A stretch of DNA of 64,000 nt, taken from an uncultured Opitutaceae bacterium. GTDB taxonomy: Bacteria > Verrucomicrobiota > Verrucomicrobiia > Opitutales > Opitutaceae. This document shows positions 34,272 through 44,051 of the stretch, in pieces. Position 1 is the first letter of the stretch. Each line of letters begins with the position of its first letter. The position numbers and the translations under genes are program-made. The notes under the pieces are model-generated. The model searched no databases and was not told where the DNA came from. It saw only the letters and a list, made by a program, of their open reading frames with translations. The stretch spans positions 124,001 to 188,000 of the forward strand of contig CALFNN010000010.1 of assembly GCA_937902925.1 (NCBI GenBank). The letters are read 5' to 3'.

Positions 34272-35387
34272 ATGAAAACCCTGTCAGCTTTCATTCGCTC
34301 CCCGCTGGTCGGGATCGTGGCCGTCGCTTGCGGGATGGGCGGCGTGGCGCGCGCCGCGGGGGAACCACCCCCGGTGCCGGCGACCGACATGCAACGCGTC
34401 TATGCCGAGGTCAAAACGCCGTTCAAGTATGGCATCGTCCTCCGGCCCGGGCCCGGCGAGATCGTGGATTGCCCGAGTGTTTTCCGGTTCGCGGGCCAAT
34501 GGTTCATGCTTTACGTGGCCAGCAGGGACAAGGTCGGCTACGAAACCCATCTCGCCACCAGCGCGGATCTCCTGAATTGGACTGCGCTCGGCACGGTTCT
34601 GCCGTTCGCGCGCGACGGCTGGGACGCGTGGCAGGGCGACGGCGGCGTCGCGTTGGTCGATCCGGCGTGGGGCGGATCCGCGGCGCTGCAAACTTTCGAT
34701 GGGAAATACTGGATGTCCTACATCGGCGGAGCGAAGCAGGGCTATGAGCCTGATCCGCTCGCGATCGGCCTCGCCTGGACGACCGCACCCGACCGCCCGC
34801 AACCGTGGACGCGGCTTGCGGAAAATCCCGTGCTCTCGCCCGACCAGCCCGACGTGCGGGCATTCGAACGCCGCACGCTCTACAAGAGCCAGGTTCTCTG
34901 GGACCGCGGCGAGACACTCGGGGCGCCGTTCGTGATGTATTACAACGGCAAGGAACAGGGTGGCGGCGGCTACGAGCGGATCGGCATGGCGGTGTCGAAG
35001 GACATGCGGCACTGGCGGCGGTTCGGCGACGGACCGGTCGTCGCCAACGAGACGGGCAGCAAATACAGCATCAGCGGCGATCCCCAGATCGTGCGCATCG
35101 GCGATCTCTGGGTGATATTTTATTTCGGCGCGTTCTGGCGGCCGAATGCCTTCGACACGTTCGCGTGTTCCCGCGACCTGGTGAACTGGACGAAATGGGA
35201 TGGCCCGGACCTGATCGCGCCGAGCGAACCGTGGGACAAGCAGTTCGCGCACAAACCGTGGGTCTTGAAACACGACGGCATCGTCTATCATTTTTACTGC
35301 GCCGTGGGCTCGGACGGACGGACGATCGCGCTTGCGACGTCGAAGGATCTGCGCGCGGCGCCGATTAAACCCCGATCGCCGCCATGA
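34272..35387 (+). CDS. secreted GH43/GH130-like five-bladed propeller enzyme
   Basis: 371 residues from the ATG at 34272 (MKTLSAFIRSPLVGIVAVACGMGGVARA, signal peptide). A single five-bladed propeller is suggested by repeated blade motifs: IVDCPSVFRFAGQWFMLYVASR, YWMSYIGGAKQGYEPDPLAIGLAWT, YKSQVLWDRGETLGAPFVMYYNG, ISGDPQIVRIGDLWVIFYFG, AHKPWVLKHDGIVYHFYCAV. Conserved Asp residues near the start of blades are typical of GH43, GH117 and GH130. I cannot place it in one family, nor tell hydrolase from phosphorylase. The stop overlaps the start of the GH95 gene by 4 bp, so the two are translationally coupled. Confidence 0.7.
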   Translation: MKTLSAFIRSPLVGIVAVACGMGGVARAAGEPPPVPATDMQRVYAEVKTPFKYGIVLRPGPGEIVDCPSVFRFAGQWFMLYVASRDKVGYETHLATSADLLNWTALGTVLPFARDGWDAWQGDGGVALVDPAWGGSAALQTFDGKYWMSYIGGAKQGYEPDPLAIGLAWTTAPDRPQPWTRLAENPVLSPDQPDVRAFERRTLYKSQVLWDRGETLGAPFVMYYNGKEQGGGGYERIGMAVSKDMRHWRRFGDGPVVANETGSKYSISGDPQIVRIGDLWVIFYFGAFWRPNAFDTFACSRDLVNWTKWDGPDLIAPSEPWDKQFAHKPWVLKHDGIVYHFYCAVGSDGRTIALATSKDLRAAPIKPRSPP

Positions 35388-37810
35388 TTCCGATTCGACT
35401 GGTGCTGACATCGATTGTCTCCGGACTCGTGGGTGCGACCCTGGCCGCGGCGCCGGATGCCGTAACAAAAATCCGGTTCGACGCGCCGGCGGCGCAGTTC
35501 ACGGAATCCTGTCCGCTCGGCAACGGCCGGCTCGGCGCGATGATGTTCGGCGGCGTCGCCGAGGAACGGATCGTGCTCAACGAGACCGGCATGTGGTCGG
35601 GTTCGCCGCAGGACGCGGACCGCCCGGACGCGTTCAAGGCGCTGCCCGAGATCCGCCGGCTGCTGCTGGCGGGAAAAAACGCCGAGGCCGAGGCGCTGGT
35701 GAACGCCAACTTCACCTGCGCCGGCGCAGGCTCGGGCAAGGGTGCCGGCGCGAACGTGCCCTACGGCTGCTATCAGGTGCTCGGCAACCTGCGATTGAAG
35801 TTCACCGGCGTGGCGGCCGATGCGCCCGTGAAAAACTACCGCCGCGAATTGGACCTCGCGACGGCGATCGCGCGGGTGACCTACGAACTCGATGGCGTGC
35901 ACTACACGCGCGAGGCGTTCGTCAGCGCGCCGGATCAAGTGATCGTGGTCCGGCTCACGGCGGACGAGAAGCCCGCGCTGTCGTTCGACGTTACGCTCGA
36001 CCGGCCGGAGAATTTCCAGACGACGGCGGTCGGGGGTGACTCGCTGCTGATGACGGGACAGTTGCCCGACGGCAAAGGCGGTGCGACGGGAGTCCGCTAC
36101 GCGGCGCGACTGCACGCGAAGCTGCCGGAAGGCGGGGAGGTGTCGAGCACGGGCAACGGGCTGCAGATCCGCAACGCGCGCGAGGTGGTGCTGTTGATCA
36201 GTGCGGTCACCGACATGAAGAGTTTCGCGGGGCGGCGCTCCGACGACCCGGTGGCGGCGACGGCGGCGGACTTGGAGCGTGCGGAGGGCTGGAGTCGCGC
36301 GAAACCATGGAGCATGGCGGAGCTGCGGGCGGCGCATGTGGCGGACTACGCGAAATACTTTGACCGGGTCAGCCTCGACCTCGGTCCTGGCGGGGCCGCG
36401 GTCGAGGGGAAGGCGACGCCCGAGCGGCTGACGGCGTTTGCGGCGGGGGCGAACGACCCGGCGTTCGTGGCGCTCTATTTTAATTTTGGCCGCTACTTGT
36501 TGATCTCGTCGTCGCGACCGGGTGGGTTGCCGGCGAATTTGCAGGGTCTGTGGGCGGAGGAAATCCAGACGCCGTGGAACGCCGACTGGCACCTGAACAT
36601 CAACGTGCAGATGAACTATTGGCCGGCCGAGGTGTGCAACCTCTCCGAGCTGGCGCGGCCGCTGTTCGATTTGATCGCATCGCTGCAGCAGCCTGGCGCG
36701 CGGACCGCCCAGGCCTACTACAACGCCCGGGGCTGGGTCGCCCACGTCATCACCAACCCGTGGGGTTTTACGTCGCCGGGCGAGCAGGCGAGCTGGGGCG
36801 CGACGAGTTCCGGCTCGGCCTGGCTCTGTCAGCATCTTTGGGAGCACTATCTGTTCACCGGCGACCGCGCGTTTCTTGCGTGGGCCTACCCGATGCTCAA
36901 GGGGTCCGCGCAGTTCTACCTCGACACGCTGATCGAGGAGCCGGCGCATCACTGGCTGGTCACCGCGCCGTCGAACTCGCCGGAAAACAGCTTTTATCTG
37001 CCCGACGGCAAGGTGGCGCACATCTGCCTCGGGTCGACGTCGGACGAGCAACTCGTCCGTTATCTGTTCGGAGCGTGCGCGGAGGCGGCGCGGGTTCTTG
37101 GGCGCGATGCCGGGCTGAGTGCGGAGCTTGACGCCAAGCGCGCGCAGCTGGCGCCCACGCGGATCGGCTCGGACGGTCGCGTCATGGAGTGGCTCGAGGA
37201 ATATCGCGAGGTCGATCCCCACCACCGGCATGTGGCCCACCTGCTCGGGCTTTTTCCCGGCAACGAAATCACCCCGGAACGCACGCCGGAACTCGCCGCC
37301 GCGGCCCGCAAGTCACTCGAGGCCCGCGGTGATGCGAGCACCGGGTGGAGCGTTGCGCTGAAGACGGGCATGTGGGCGCGACTGGAGGATGGCGACCGGG
37401 CGTTCCGCGTCTTGCGCGAGCAGCTCAAACCGGTCCTCGCCCAATCCGATCGCCGCTGGACCGGCGGCACTTATCCGAATTTGTTCGATGCGCATCCGCC
37501 GTTCCAGATCGACGGCAATTTCGGCGGCACCGCCGTGATCGCGGAGATGCTGCTGCAGAGCGAACCCGGCGAAATCCATCTACTGCCCGCACTGCCGAAG
37601 GCGTGGCCGCAGGGTGCGGTCCGCGGCCTGCGCGCCCGCGGTGGCTTCGAGGTCGCGCAGACCTGGCGGGAGGGCCGGTTGATCTCGGCGCAGGTGCAGA
37701 GCGCCGGTGGCGGCAAAGTGCGTGTCCGCTACGGCGAAAACTCGGCCGAGGTCGTCCTTAAACCGGGCGAAACCGCCCGTTTCGACGGCGAACTGCGACG
37801 CGCCGACTGA
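35384..37810 (+). CDS. secreted GH95 alpha-L-fucosidase or alpha-L-galactosidase
   Basis: 808 residues with a short signal peptide (residues 1-23). The N-terminal GH95 domain is clear (ESCPLGNGRLGAMMFGGVAEERIVLNETGMWSG). The helical barrel carries NADWHLNINVQMNYWPAE, whose Asn residues activate the water in GH95, and PPFQIDGNFGGTAVIAEMLLQ near the C-terminus. Length fits the family. GH95 members remove alpha-1,2-L-fucose or alpha-L-galactose from plant glycans; RG-II and xyloglucan both contain such sugars. The gene begins within the stop of the preceding propeller gene (ATGA). Confidence 0.93.
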   Translation: MIPIRLVLTSIVSGLVGATLAAAPDAVTKIRFDAPAAQFTESCPLGNGRLGAMMFGGVAEERIVLNETGMWSGSPQDADRPDAFKALPEIRRLLLAGKNAEAEALVNANFTCAGAGSGKGAGANVPYGCYQVLGNLRLKFTGVAADAPVKNYRRELDLATAIARVTYELDGVHYTREAFVSAPDQVIVVRLTADEKPALSFDVTLDRPENFQTTAVGGDSLLMTGQLPDGKGGATGVRYAARLHAKLPEGGEVSSTGNGLQIRNAREVVLLISAVTDMKSFAGRRSDDPVAATAADLERAEGWSRAKPWSMAELRAAHVADYAKYFDRVSLDLGPGGAAVEGKATPERLTAFAAGANDPAFVALYFNFGRYLLISSSRPGGLPANLQGLWAEEIQTPWNADWHLNINVQMNYWPAEVCNLSELARPLFDLIASLQQPGARTAQAYYNARGWVAHVITNPWGFTSPGEQASWGATSSGSAWLCQHLWEHYLFTGDRAFLAWAYPMLKGSAQFYLDTLIEEPAHHWLVTAPSNSPENSFYLPDGKVAHICLGSTSDEQLVRYLFGACAEAARVLGRDAGLSAELDAKRAQLAPTRIGSDGRVMEWLEEYREVDPHHRHVAHLLGLFPGNEITPERTPELAAAARKSLEARGDASTGWSVALKTGMWARLEDGDRAFRVLREQLKPVLAQSDRRWTGGTYPNLFDAHPPFQIDGNFGGTAVIAEMLLQSEPGEIHLLPALPKAWPQGAVRGLRARGGFEVAQTWREGRLISAQVQSAGGGKVRVRYGENSAEVVLKPGETARFDGELRRAD

Positions 37811-37840
37811 CGCGGCGGGGAATTTGGAAAACCTTCATCC

Positions 37841-39730
37841 ATGAAATCCAGCCTCCGACGGATTTGTGCTGCATCGCTGGCCATCGCCGCTCTTGCGATG
37901 GCGACGACAAGAGCGGCCGAAATCTGGGTGGCCACCAATGGAGACGATACGAATCCGGGGACGGCGGAGCGGCCGGTTGCCTCCGTGGCGATGGCGCAGC
38001 GCAAGGCCCGAGAGTTACGGCGGCTGGCCGATCTCTCGGCGACGGACGGCGTGCGCATCGTGGTGCGCGGTGGCGTCTATCCGTTGACCCGACCACTTTT
38101 TTTCCGGAGCGAGGACGCCGGCACGCCGTCGTCTCCGACCACCGTCGAGGCGGCGAGGGGCGAGCGTCCGGTCCTGAGTGGCGGCGTGCAGGTCATCGGG
38201 TGGCGAAAGCTGGAGGAGGACGTCCCCGGTCTGCCCGGCGCGGCGAAGGGCCATGTCTGGGTGGCGGCGGCGCCGACCTTCGGGGGGCGGCCGTTGGAAT
38301 TCCGGCAGCTTTGGGTTGGCGATCGCAAGGCGACACGCGCCCGGCTGTCGAACGGCGACACGATGGAGCGGCTCGCCGGCTGGGACCGCACGAAACGCGA
38401 GGCGATCATTCCGGCGGCGTTGGTCGCGTCGTTGCGCGGCCCGGCCGGAGTCGAGATGTTCCTCAGCCAGCAATGGGAAATTGCGATCCTGCGCGTGAAG
38501 ACGATCCGCATCGCGGGCGAACAGGCGCACCTCACTTTTCAGGAGCCGGAAAGCCAGGTCGAATTCGAGCATCCCTGGCCGCAGCCGATTCTGCCGCCGC
38601 AGGGCGGGGGCGCGTTCACGCTCGTGGGCGCCATCGAGTTTCTCGACCAGCCCGGTGAGTGGTGGCAGGAGGCGCCCGGCGGGCGGGTTTTCTATTGGCC
38701 GCGCGCTGGCGAGGATTTGAGCAAGGTGCCGGTGGTCGCGCCGGCGCTGGCCACGTTGGTGGAGATCGAGGGCACCGTCGAACGTCCGGTCGCGTATCTC
38801 CGGTTCAAGGGAGTGACTTTCGCGCACACGACCTGGATGCAACCGGCGGAAAGCGGTCACGTGCCGCTCCAGGCGGGCATGCCCCTGCGGGAAGCCTACA
38901 AGCTCAAGCCGCCCGGGACGCCGGACAAGAAGGCGCTCGAAAACCAGGCGTGGATCGGCCGGCTGCCGGCGGGCGTGACCGTGCAGGACGCGCACGACGT
39001 CGCGTTCGACCGTTGCCGGTTCGAGCATTGCGCGGCGGCGGGCCTGGATCTCGTGCGGGGGACGCACAACGACGTGGTCGAAGGCTGCCTGTTTCGCGAC
39101 GTTGGCGGCAATGGCGTTCAACTCGGAAATTTTCAAGCCGCCGGTCTCGAAACCCACGTGCCTTACACGCCGGCCGACGAACGCGAAGTCTGCCAGCGCG
39201 AGCGGATCGCGAACAATCTCGTGACCGATTGTGCCAACGAGGACTGGGGCGGCGTGGGCATCTGCGCCGGCTACGTGCGGGATGTCGCCGTCGAGCACAA
39301 CGAGGTCACGAACACCTCCTACACCGGCATCAGCGTCGGCTGGGGCTGGACGAAGAGCGCAACCGTGCTGCGCGACAATCGCATTCACGCGAATCTTCTC
39401 CGCCATGTTGCGACGCGGATGTGCGACACGGCGGGCATCTACACGCTCTCGGCGCAGCCGGGCACAATCGTCGACGAGAATTGCGTCGAGGATATCGCGA
39501 TGAGTTCCTACGTCGACCGGCCGGACCACTGGTTCTACCTTTATACGGACGAGGGCTCGTCGTTCATCACGGTGCGCGACAACTGGTGCCCGGCGGAGAA
39601 ATTCCTCAAGAACGCGAACGGTCCCGGCAACATCTGGGAACGCAATGGCCCGATGGTGCCGGCGGCGATCAAGGATGCCGCAGGGCTGGAGGCGGCGTTT
39701 CGCGACTTGAGGAGCGCCGTGGCCGAATAG
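37841..39730 (+). CDS. secreted right-handed beta-helix enzyme (GH141-like)
   Basis: 629 residues with a signal peptide (MKSSLRRICAASLAIAALAMATTRA). After IWVATNGDDTNPGTAERPVASVAMAQRKAREL, a parallel beta-helix begins. Characteristic turns include IVVRGGVYPLTRPLFF, HDVAFDRCRFEHCAAAGLDLVRG, NDVVEGCLFRDVGGNGVQLGNF and DVAVEHNEVTNTSYTGISVGWG. The overall layout, with an inserted beta-sandwich at about 200-300, resembles GH141 (alpha-L-fucosidases and xylanases). It is the last gene of the hydrolase operon and ends 21 bp before the convergent AraC gene. Activity is not certain. Confidence 0.7.
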   Translation: MKSSLRRICAASLAIAALAMATTRAAEIWVATNGDDTNPGTAERPVASVAMAQRKARELRRLADLSATDGVRIVVRGGVYPLTRPLFFRSEDAGTPSSPTTVEAARGERPVLSGGVQVIGWRKLEEDVPGLPGAAKGHVWVAAAPTFGGRPLEFRQLWVGDRKATRARLSNGDTMERLAGWDRTKREAIIPAALVASLRGPAGVEMFLSQQWEIAILRVKTIRIAGEQAHLTFQEPESQVEFEHPWPQPILPPQGGGAFTLVGAIEFLDQPGEWWQEAPGGRVFYWPRAGEDLSKVPVVAPALATLVEIEGTVERPVAYLRFKGVTFAHTTWMQPAESGHVPLQAGMPLREAYKLKPPGTPDKKALENQAWIGRLPAGVTVQDAHDVAFDRCRFEHCAAAGLDLVRGTHNDVVEGCLFRDVGGNGVQLGNFQAAGLETHVPYTPADEREVCQRERIANNLVTDCANEDWGGVGICAGYVRDVAVEHNEVTNTSYTGISVGWGWTKSATVLRDNRIHANLLRHVATRMCDTAGIYTLSAQPGTIVDENCVEDIAMSSYVDRPDHWFYLYTDEGSSFITVRDNWCPAEKFLKNANGPGNIWERNGPMVPAAIKDAAGLEAAFRDLRSAVAE

Positions 39731-39750
39731 CACCGATGGTTGGGGGCGGG

Positions 39751-40608
39751 TCAGTCTTCCAACCGATGCTGCCGCCGGTATTCGCGCGGCGAGCAACCGC
39801 AGGCGCGGCGAAACGCCTCGTTGAAGCGGCTGATCGAGTTGAATCCCGAGCTGAAGGCGAGCTCGACGATCTTCTGATCGGTGGTGGCGAGCAGACCCTG
39901 GGCATGCGACACCCGGTGGTGCGTGAGATAGTCGATCAGCGTCGTGCCAAAGGCTTTCTTAAAAAGATTCATCGCGTAGTTGGGGTGCAGCCGCACGGCC
40001 CGGCCGATTTCCGTGACCGTCAACGGCTCGGTATAGCGCTGGGCGATCACGCAGGCCATCTGTTCGACCTTGTTGAGGCCGCCGGTGTGCAGCGTAAGAT
40101 GCCGGCTCCGCGCCTTGCGCGAATGCGCGCTCGGCATCGCGACCGACAGCCGCCGCAACCGCGCCTCCATTTCCAACATCACGATGCCCCGGAGCGACTC
40201 CCGCGGTTCGTGCAGGTCCTGGCTCCACCGTGCGAACAGTTCGGCGTCGCTTTGGGCGCGGCCCGGCTCCGGTTCGCTCAGGACTTCGCCGCGCAGGAGC
40301 GGGCGGACCAGGTTCTCCGGCAACCGGCATTGCAGGAAGGACGCGAACGGGATCGTGGCCACAAAGTATTCGGTCTCGGCCCCGAAATCGATGATCTGGT
40401 GCGGAATCGCCGCCCAGAAAATGCTCAGGTGCCCGGCGCCGATGCGCACCTTCCGGCCGCCGAGCAGGTAGGTCAGCCAGCCGCTGCCAAGCATGTTCAG
40501 TTCGATCTCGTTGTGGTGGTCCGGCCGCCGCATCGGCGAGGGATTCCAGCGCACGCAGGTGAGTCCATACGGCGAGAAGTCGGGACGGTTCGGATCGAAC
40601 TGGACCAT
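39751..40608 (-). CDS. AraC-family transcriptional regulator
   Basis: 285 residues from the ATG at 40608. The N-terminal half is a cupin-like sensor domain (HHNEIELNMLGSGWLTYLLGGRKVRIGAGHLSIFWAAIPHQI). The C-terminal hundred residues carry two AraC helix-turn-helix motifs (YTEPLTVTEIGRAVRLHPNYAMNLFKKAFG and TTDQKIVELAFSSGFNSISRFNEAFRRACGCSPREYRR). It faces the fucose-isomerase-like gene across 167 bp and probably activates that operon in response to its sugar. It might also act on the hydrolase operon on its other side. Confidence 0.93.
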   Translation of the reverse strand: MVQFDPNRPDFSPYGLTCVRWNPSPMRRPDHHNEIELNMLGSGWLTYLLGGRKVRIGAGHLSIFWAAIPHQIIDFGAETEYFVATIPFASFLQCRLPENLVRPLLRGEVLSEPEPGRAQSDAELFARWSQDLHEPRESLRGIVMLEMEARLRRLSVAMPSAHSRKARSRHLTLHTGGLNKVEQMACVIAQRYTEPLTVTEIGRAVRLHPNYAMNLFKKAFGTTLIDYLTHHRVSHAQGLLATTDQKIVELAFSSGFNSISRFNEAFRRACGCSPREYRRQHRLED

Positions 40609-40775
40609 GGCTTAGAATACCGCAGATATTGAGGACAATGTCGGAAGAACCGGCCGGAAAATTACCCTATGCTGTTTCTCCCCGTCAACAGCGACCCTCA
40701 AACCCTCGTCCCGCGACGGCGCCCCGGCTTTTTTGCTGAAGCGTTTCGCGACCGGTGATTGTCTTTCCGCTCTCC
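40609..40775. promoter_or_regulatory. divergent regulatory region between AraC and isomerase genes
   Basis: 167 bp with no gene. It contains a small inverted repeat GACAATGTC near 40633 and an AT-richer stretch AAAATTACCCTATGCT near 40659 that could be a -10 region. No TTTCAT-type palindrome is present. Promoter assignment is tentative. Confidence 0.35.
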
Positions 40776-42200
40776 ATGAAACCAACCGCTTCGTCCCTCG
40801 GCGTTATTTTTGGCAATCGCGACTTTTTCCCCGACAAGCTCGTCGCGGAGGCGCGGAAGGATCTCGCCAAGCTCTTCCAGGAAATCGGGATTAGCGCGGT
40901 GATGCTCGGCCCCGACGATACGAAACTCGGTGGCGTCGAAACCCACGCCGAGGCCCGCCAGTGTGCCGATCTCTTCCGCCGCAATCGTGACCGCATTCTG
41001 GGAATCCTGGTCGTGCTGCCCAATTTCGGCGACGAGAAGGGCGTGGCCGATTCGCTCAAGCTCGCCGGCCTCGACGTCCCCGTGCTCGTGCAGGGCTATC
41101 CCGACGATCTCGACCGGCTCGACGTGGCGCGGCGGCGCGACGCGTTTTGCGGGAAAATCTCCGTTTGCAATAATCTCCGCCAGGCGGGCATTCCATTTTC
41201 GCTCACGCGCAAGCACGTCGTCCATCCGGGCGAACTGGGATTCCGCGAGGATCTCGTGCGCTTCCTGGCGGTTTGCCGGGTGGTGCACGGTCTGCGTCAT
41301 GTGCGCCTGGGCGCGGTCGGCGCGCGGCCCGGGGCGTTCAACACCGTCCGCTACAGCGAAAAGATTCTCGAACGGAACGGCATCAGCGTCACCACGGTCG
41401 ATTTGTCGGAAATCCTCGGTCTCGCTGCGAAACTCGGCACGACGCACCCGCGCGTGGCGCGCAAGGTCGAGGAAATCACGGCCTACGCCTCGACCAAGGG
41501 CGTGCCGCCGGCGAAACTCGTGCAGATGGCGCAGCTCGGCGTGGTGTTGGACGATTTTGTGGCGGACAACCACCTCGATGCGACTGCGATCCAGTGCTGG
41601 ACCTCCCTGCAGCAGAACCACGGCTGCAACGTCTGCACGAGCATGAGCATGATGAGCGAGAATTTTCTCCCGAGCGCCTGCGAGGTCGATGTCACCGGTG
41701 TGCTGACGATGTATGCGATGCAGCTCGCGTCGAATTCGCCGAGCGCGCTCGTCGACTGGAACAACAACTACGGCGCGGACGACGACAAGTGCGTCCTCTT
41801 TCACTGCGGGAACTGGGCGAAGTCGTTCTTACCCGATGCCAGGGTCAGCACGGCGCCCATCCTCGGCACGATCGTCGGCACCGAGAACACCTACGGCGCA
41901 CTCGAGGGCCGCACGCCGGCGAGTCCGCTCACCTACGGGCGCCTCACGACCGACGATCCGCACGGCGTGATCCGCGCCTACGTCGGCGAGGGCGAGTTGA
42001 CGAACGATGACCTGAAGACCTTCGGCAATCGCGCCGTCGCCCGCGTGCCCAAGCTGCAGAAGCTCCTGCGTCACGTCTGCAACGAGGGCTTCGAGCACCA
42101 CGTCGTGATGAACGCGTCGCACACCGCCGGGATTCTCGCCGAGGCGTTCGGCCGCTACCTGCGGTGGGAGGTCTACCACCACGAGCGGACCGACGACTGA
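40776..42200 (+). CDS. fucose-isomerase-like sugar isomerase
   Basis: 474 residues from the ATG at 40776 (MKPTASSLGVIFGNRDFFPDKL); the ATG at 40755 adds seven unlikely residues. It belongs to the L-fucose/L-arabinose isomerase superfamily: N-terminal Rossmann-like domain (GISAVMLGPDDTKLGGVETHAEARQCADLF), then the catalytic domain (QCWTSLQQNHGCNVCTSMSMMSENFLPSACEVDVTGVLTMYAMQ) with metal-binding candidates Glu and Asp in ACEVDVTG and His in NASHTAG. It would convert an aldose to a ketose in the cytoplasm. With a ketose kinase and a split transketolase downstream, D-apiose to D-apulose is a plausible reaction. L-fucose, D-arabinose or similar sugars remain possible. Confidence 0.8.
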   Translation: MKPTASSLGVIFGNRDFFPDKLVAEARKDLAKLFQEIGISAVMLGPDDTKLGGVETHAEARQCADLFRRNRDRILGILVVLPNFGDEKGVADSLKLAGLDVPVLVQGYPDDLDRLDVARRRDAFCGKISVCNNLRQAGIPFSLTRKHVVHPGELGFREDLVRFLAVCRVVHGLRHVRLGAVGARPGAFNTVRYSEKILERNGISVTTVDLSEILGLAAKLGTTHPRVARKVEEITAYASTKGVPPAKLVQMAQLGVVLDDFVADNHLDATAIQCWTSLQQNHGCNVCTSMSMMSENFLPSACEVDVTGVLTMYAMQLASNSPSALVDWNNNYGADDDKCVLFHCGNWAKSFLPDARVSTAPILGTIVGTENTYGALEGRTPASPLTYGRLTTDDPHGVIRAYVGEGELTNDDLKTFGNRAVARVPKLQKLLRHVCNEGFEHHVVMNASHTAGILAEAFGRYLRWEVYHHERTDD

Positions 42201-42202
42201 GC

Positions 42203-43039
42203 ATGCACACCGATCATCAACTCGCCCTGAAGTCGCTGCGTTACCGGCGCGGCGTCCTGCAGGCGATCAAGCACGCCGGCGCCGGCCACACCGGCGGCAG
42301 CCTGTCGTGCGTCGACATCCTCAACGTCCTCTACAACCGGGTCCTGAAAATCTCGCCGGCGACGTTTAGCGATCCGCACCGTGACCGCTATGTGCAGAGC
42401 AAGGGGCACTCGGTCGAGGCGTTGTTCGTCGTGCTGGCGGAACGCGGTTTTTTTCCCGCCGCGGAACTGGACACGCTCTGCCAGTATCGCTCGCACTTTG
42501 TCGGCCATCCGACCCGCAAGATTCCCGGCGTCGAGCAGAATACCGGTGCGCTCGGCCACGGTCTGCCGATTTGCACGGGCATGGCCATCGGCGGGAAACT
42601 CGATGCGGCGGACTTCCGCGTCTTCACCTTGCTCGGCGACGGGGAACTGGCCGAGGGTTCCAACTGGGAGGCCGCGATGGCGGCGGCGCATTACAAGCTC
42701 GATAACCTGACCGCGATCGTCGACTGCAACACTCTTCAGATCACCGGGCGCACCCATGAAGTGATGAGCACGGAACCGTTGACGGAAAAATTCGCGGCAT
42801 TCGGCTGGGCCGTGCGCAACGTCGATGGACACGATTTCGCCGCGCTCACGTCCGCGCTGTCGGCGCCGCTCGAGCCCGGCAAACCCAGTGCGATCATTGC
42901 CTGCACCATCAAGGGCCGCGGCGTGAGTTTCATGGAGGACAAGGTCAAGTGGCACCATGGCGTGCCGAACGACGACGAATACGTCCGCGCCCTCGCCGAG
43001 CTCGACGCCGCGATCGCCAAACAGGAGGCCCTCGGATGA
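42203..43039 (+). CDS. transketolase N-terminal (thiamine-diphosphate) subunit
   Basis: 278 residues from the ATG at 42203, two bases after the isomerase stop. It matches the N-terminal half of transketolase: HTGGSLSCVDILNVLY, SKGHSVEALFVVL, TGALGHGLPICTGMAIG, and the ThDP/Mg motif starting GDGELAEGSNWEAA (145-158) and ending DCN at 174-176. Split transketolases occur in central metabolism and in sugar-specific pathways, including D-apulose-4-phosphate transketolase. Partner subunit is the next gene, with 4-bp overlap. Placement in an inducible sugar operon favours the specialised role. Confidence 0.92.
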   Translation: MHTDHQLALKSLRYRRGVLQAIKHAGAGHTGGSLSCVDILNVLYNRVLKISPATFSDPHRDRYVQSKGHSVEALFVVLAERGFFPAAELDTLCQYRSHFVGHPTRKIPGVEQNTGALGHGLPICTGMAIGGKLDAADFRVFTLLGDGELAEGSNWEAAMAAAHYKLDNLTAIVDCNTLQITGRTHEVMSTEPLTEKFAAFGWAVRNVDGHDFAALTSALSAPLEPGKPSAIIACTIKGRGVSFMEDKVKWHHGVPNDDEYVRALAELDAAIAKQEALG

Positions 43040-44046
43040 GCGCGCCTGCTCCCTCGATGTATTCGGATGCCGCGAAGCAGACCGCGGCGCGGCTCGGCCT
43101 GAAGCCCGGCCGCGCTAATTTGGAGGAATTCGCCGACACGCTGCTGGCGCTCGCGCGGGCCGACCGCAACGTGCTCGCCGTCACCAGCGATTCGCGCGGC
43201 TCGGGCAAGCTCGGGCCGTTCGGCCAGGCGCTGCCGCAGCAGATCGTCGAGCTGGGGATCGCCGAGCAGAATCTCGTCGGCGTCGCCGCGGGCCTCGCGT
43301 CCGTGGGCAAGACGGTCTTTGCCGTGTCACCCGCGTGCTTCCTGACGGCGCGCTCGCTGGAGCAGATCAAGAACGATGTCGCCTATTCCGACAACCCCGT
43401 GAACCTGGTCGGCATCAGCGCGGGCGTGAGTTACGGTGCGCTCGGGACGACGCATCACTCGCTGCACGACTTCGCGGTCCTGCGGGCGATCAACAATCTC
43501 ACGATCGTCGTCCCCGCGGACAACTACGAGACGCGTGAAGCCGTCAGGGCGGCCGCCGCGCACGGCAAGCCGGCCTACCTTCGCTTCGGCAAGGCCGCGC
43601 TCTACACGCTGCCCGGCGAAGTCACCGCACCCTTCGCGTTGGGAAAGGCCCGCGTGCTGCGCGAGGGCAACGACGTTGCGTTTCTCGCCACCGGCGAGAC
43701 CGTCATCCACGCGTTGCTCGCCGCCGCCCACTTGGAGACGACGGCCAATTTGCAGTGCCGGGTCGTGAGCCTGCCGACGTTGAAACCGCTCGACCCCACC
43801 GCCGTGCTCGCCGCCGCGCGCGAATGCCGCGCGGTCATCACGGCCGAGGAACACATGGTCAACGGCGGACTGGGAGAGGCGGTCGCAGGCGTGATCGCCC
43901 AAGCGGGCCTTGGCACGCGCTTCAAGATCGTCGGCATTCCCGACGAATACACGGTGACGGGAAGCCAGGCGGATATTTTCCGCCACTACGGCATTTCGAT
44001 GGAAGGGCTCGCGCAAACTGCACGCGAAGTCCTGCGCTCCACCTGA
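43036..44046 (+). CDS. transketolase C-terminal (pyrimidine-binding) subunit
   Basis: 336 residues from the ATG at 43036, overlapping the previous stop (ATGA) and preceded by a good Shine-Dalgarno AGGAGG, one of the few in this window. It has the transketolase pyrimidine domain with LGIAEQNLVGVAAGLASVG, where Glu77 would activate the cofactor, and the C-terminal domain (VAFLATGETVIHALLAA, AEEHMVNGGLGEAVAG). Together with the previous subunit it would transfer a two-carbon unit; in the apiose pathway it acts on apulose 4-phosphate and glyceraldehyde 3-phosphate. Confidence 0.92.
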   Translation: MSAPAPSMYSDAAKQTAARLGLKPGRANLEEFADTLLALARADRNVLAVTSDSRGSGKLGPFGQALPQQIVELGIAEQNLVGVAAGLASVGKTVFAVSPACFLTARSLEQIKNDVAYSDNPVNLVGISAGVSYGALGTTHHSLHDFAVLRAINNLTIVVPADNYETREAVRAAAAHGKPAYLRFGKAALYTLPGEVTAPFALGKARVLREGNDVAFLATGETVIHALLAAAHLETTANLQCRVVSLPTLKPLDPTAVLAAARECRAVITAEEHMVNGGLGEAVAGVIAQAGLGTRFKIVGIPDEYTVTGSQADIFRHYGISMEGLAQTAREVLRST

Positions 44047-44051
44047 CCGCC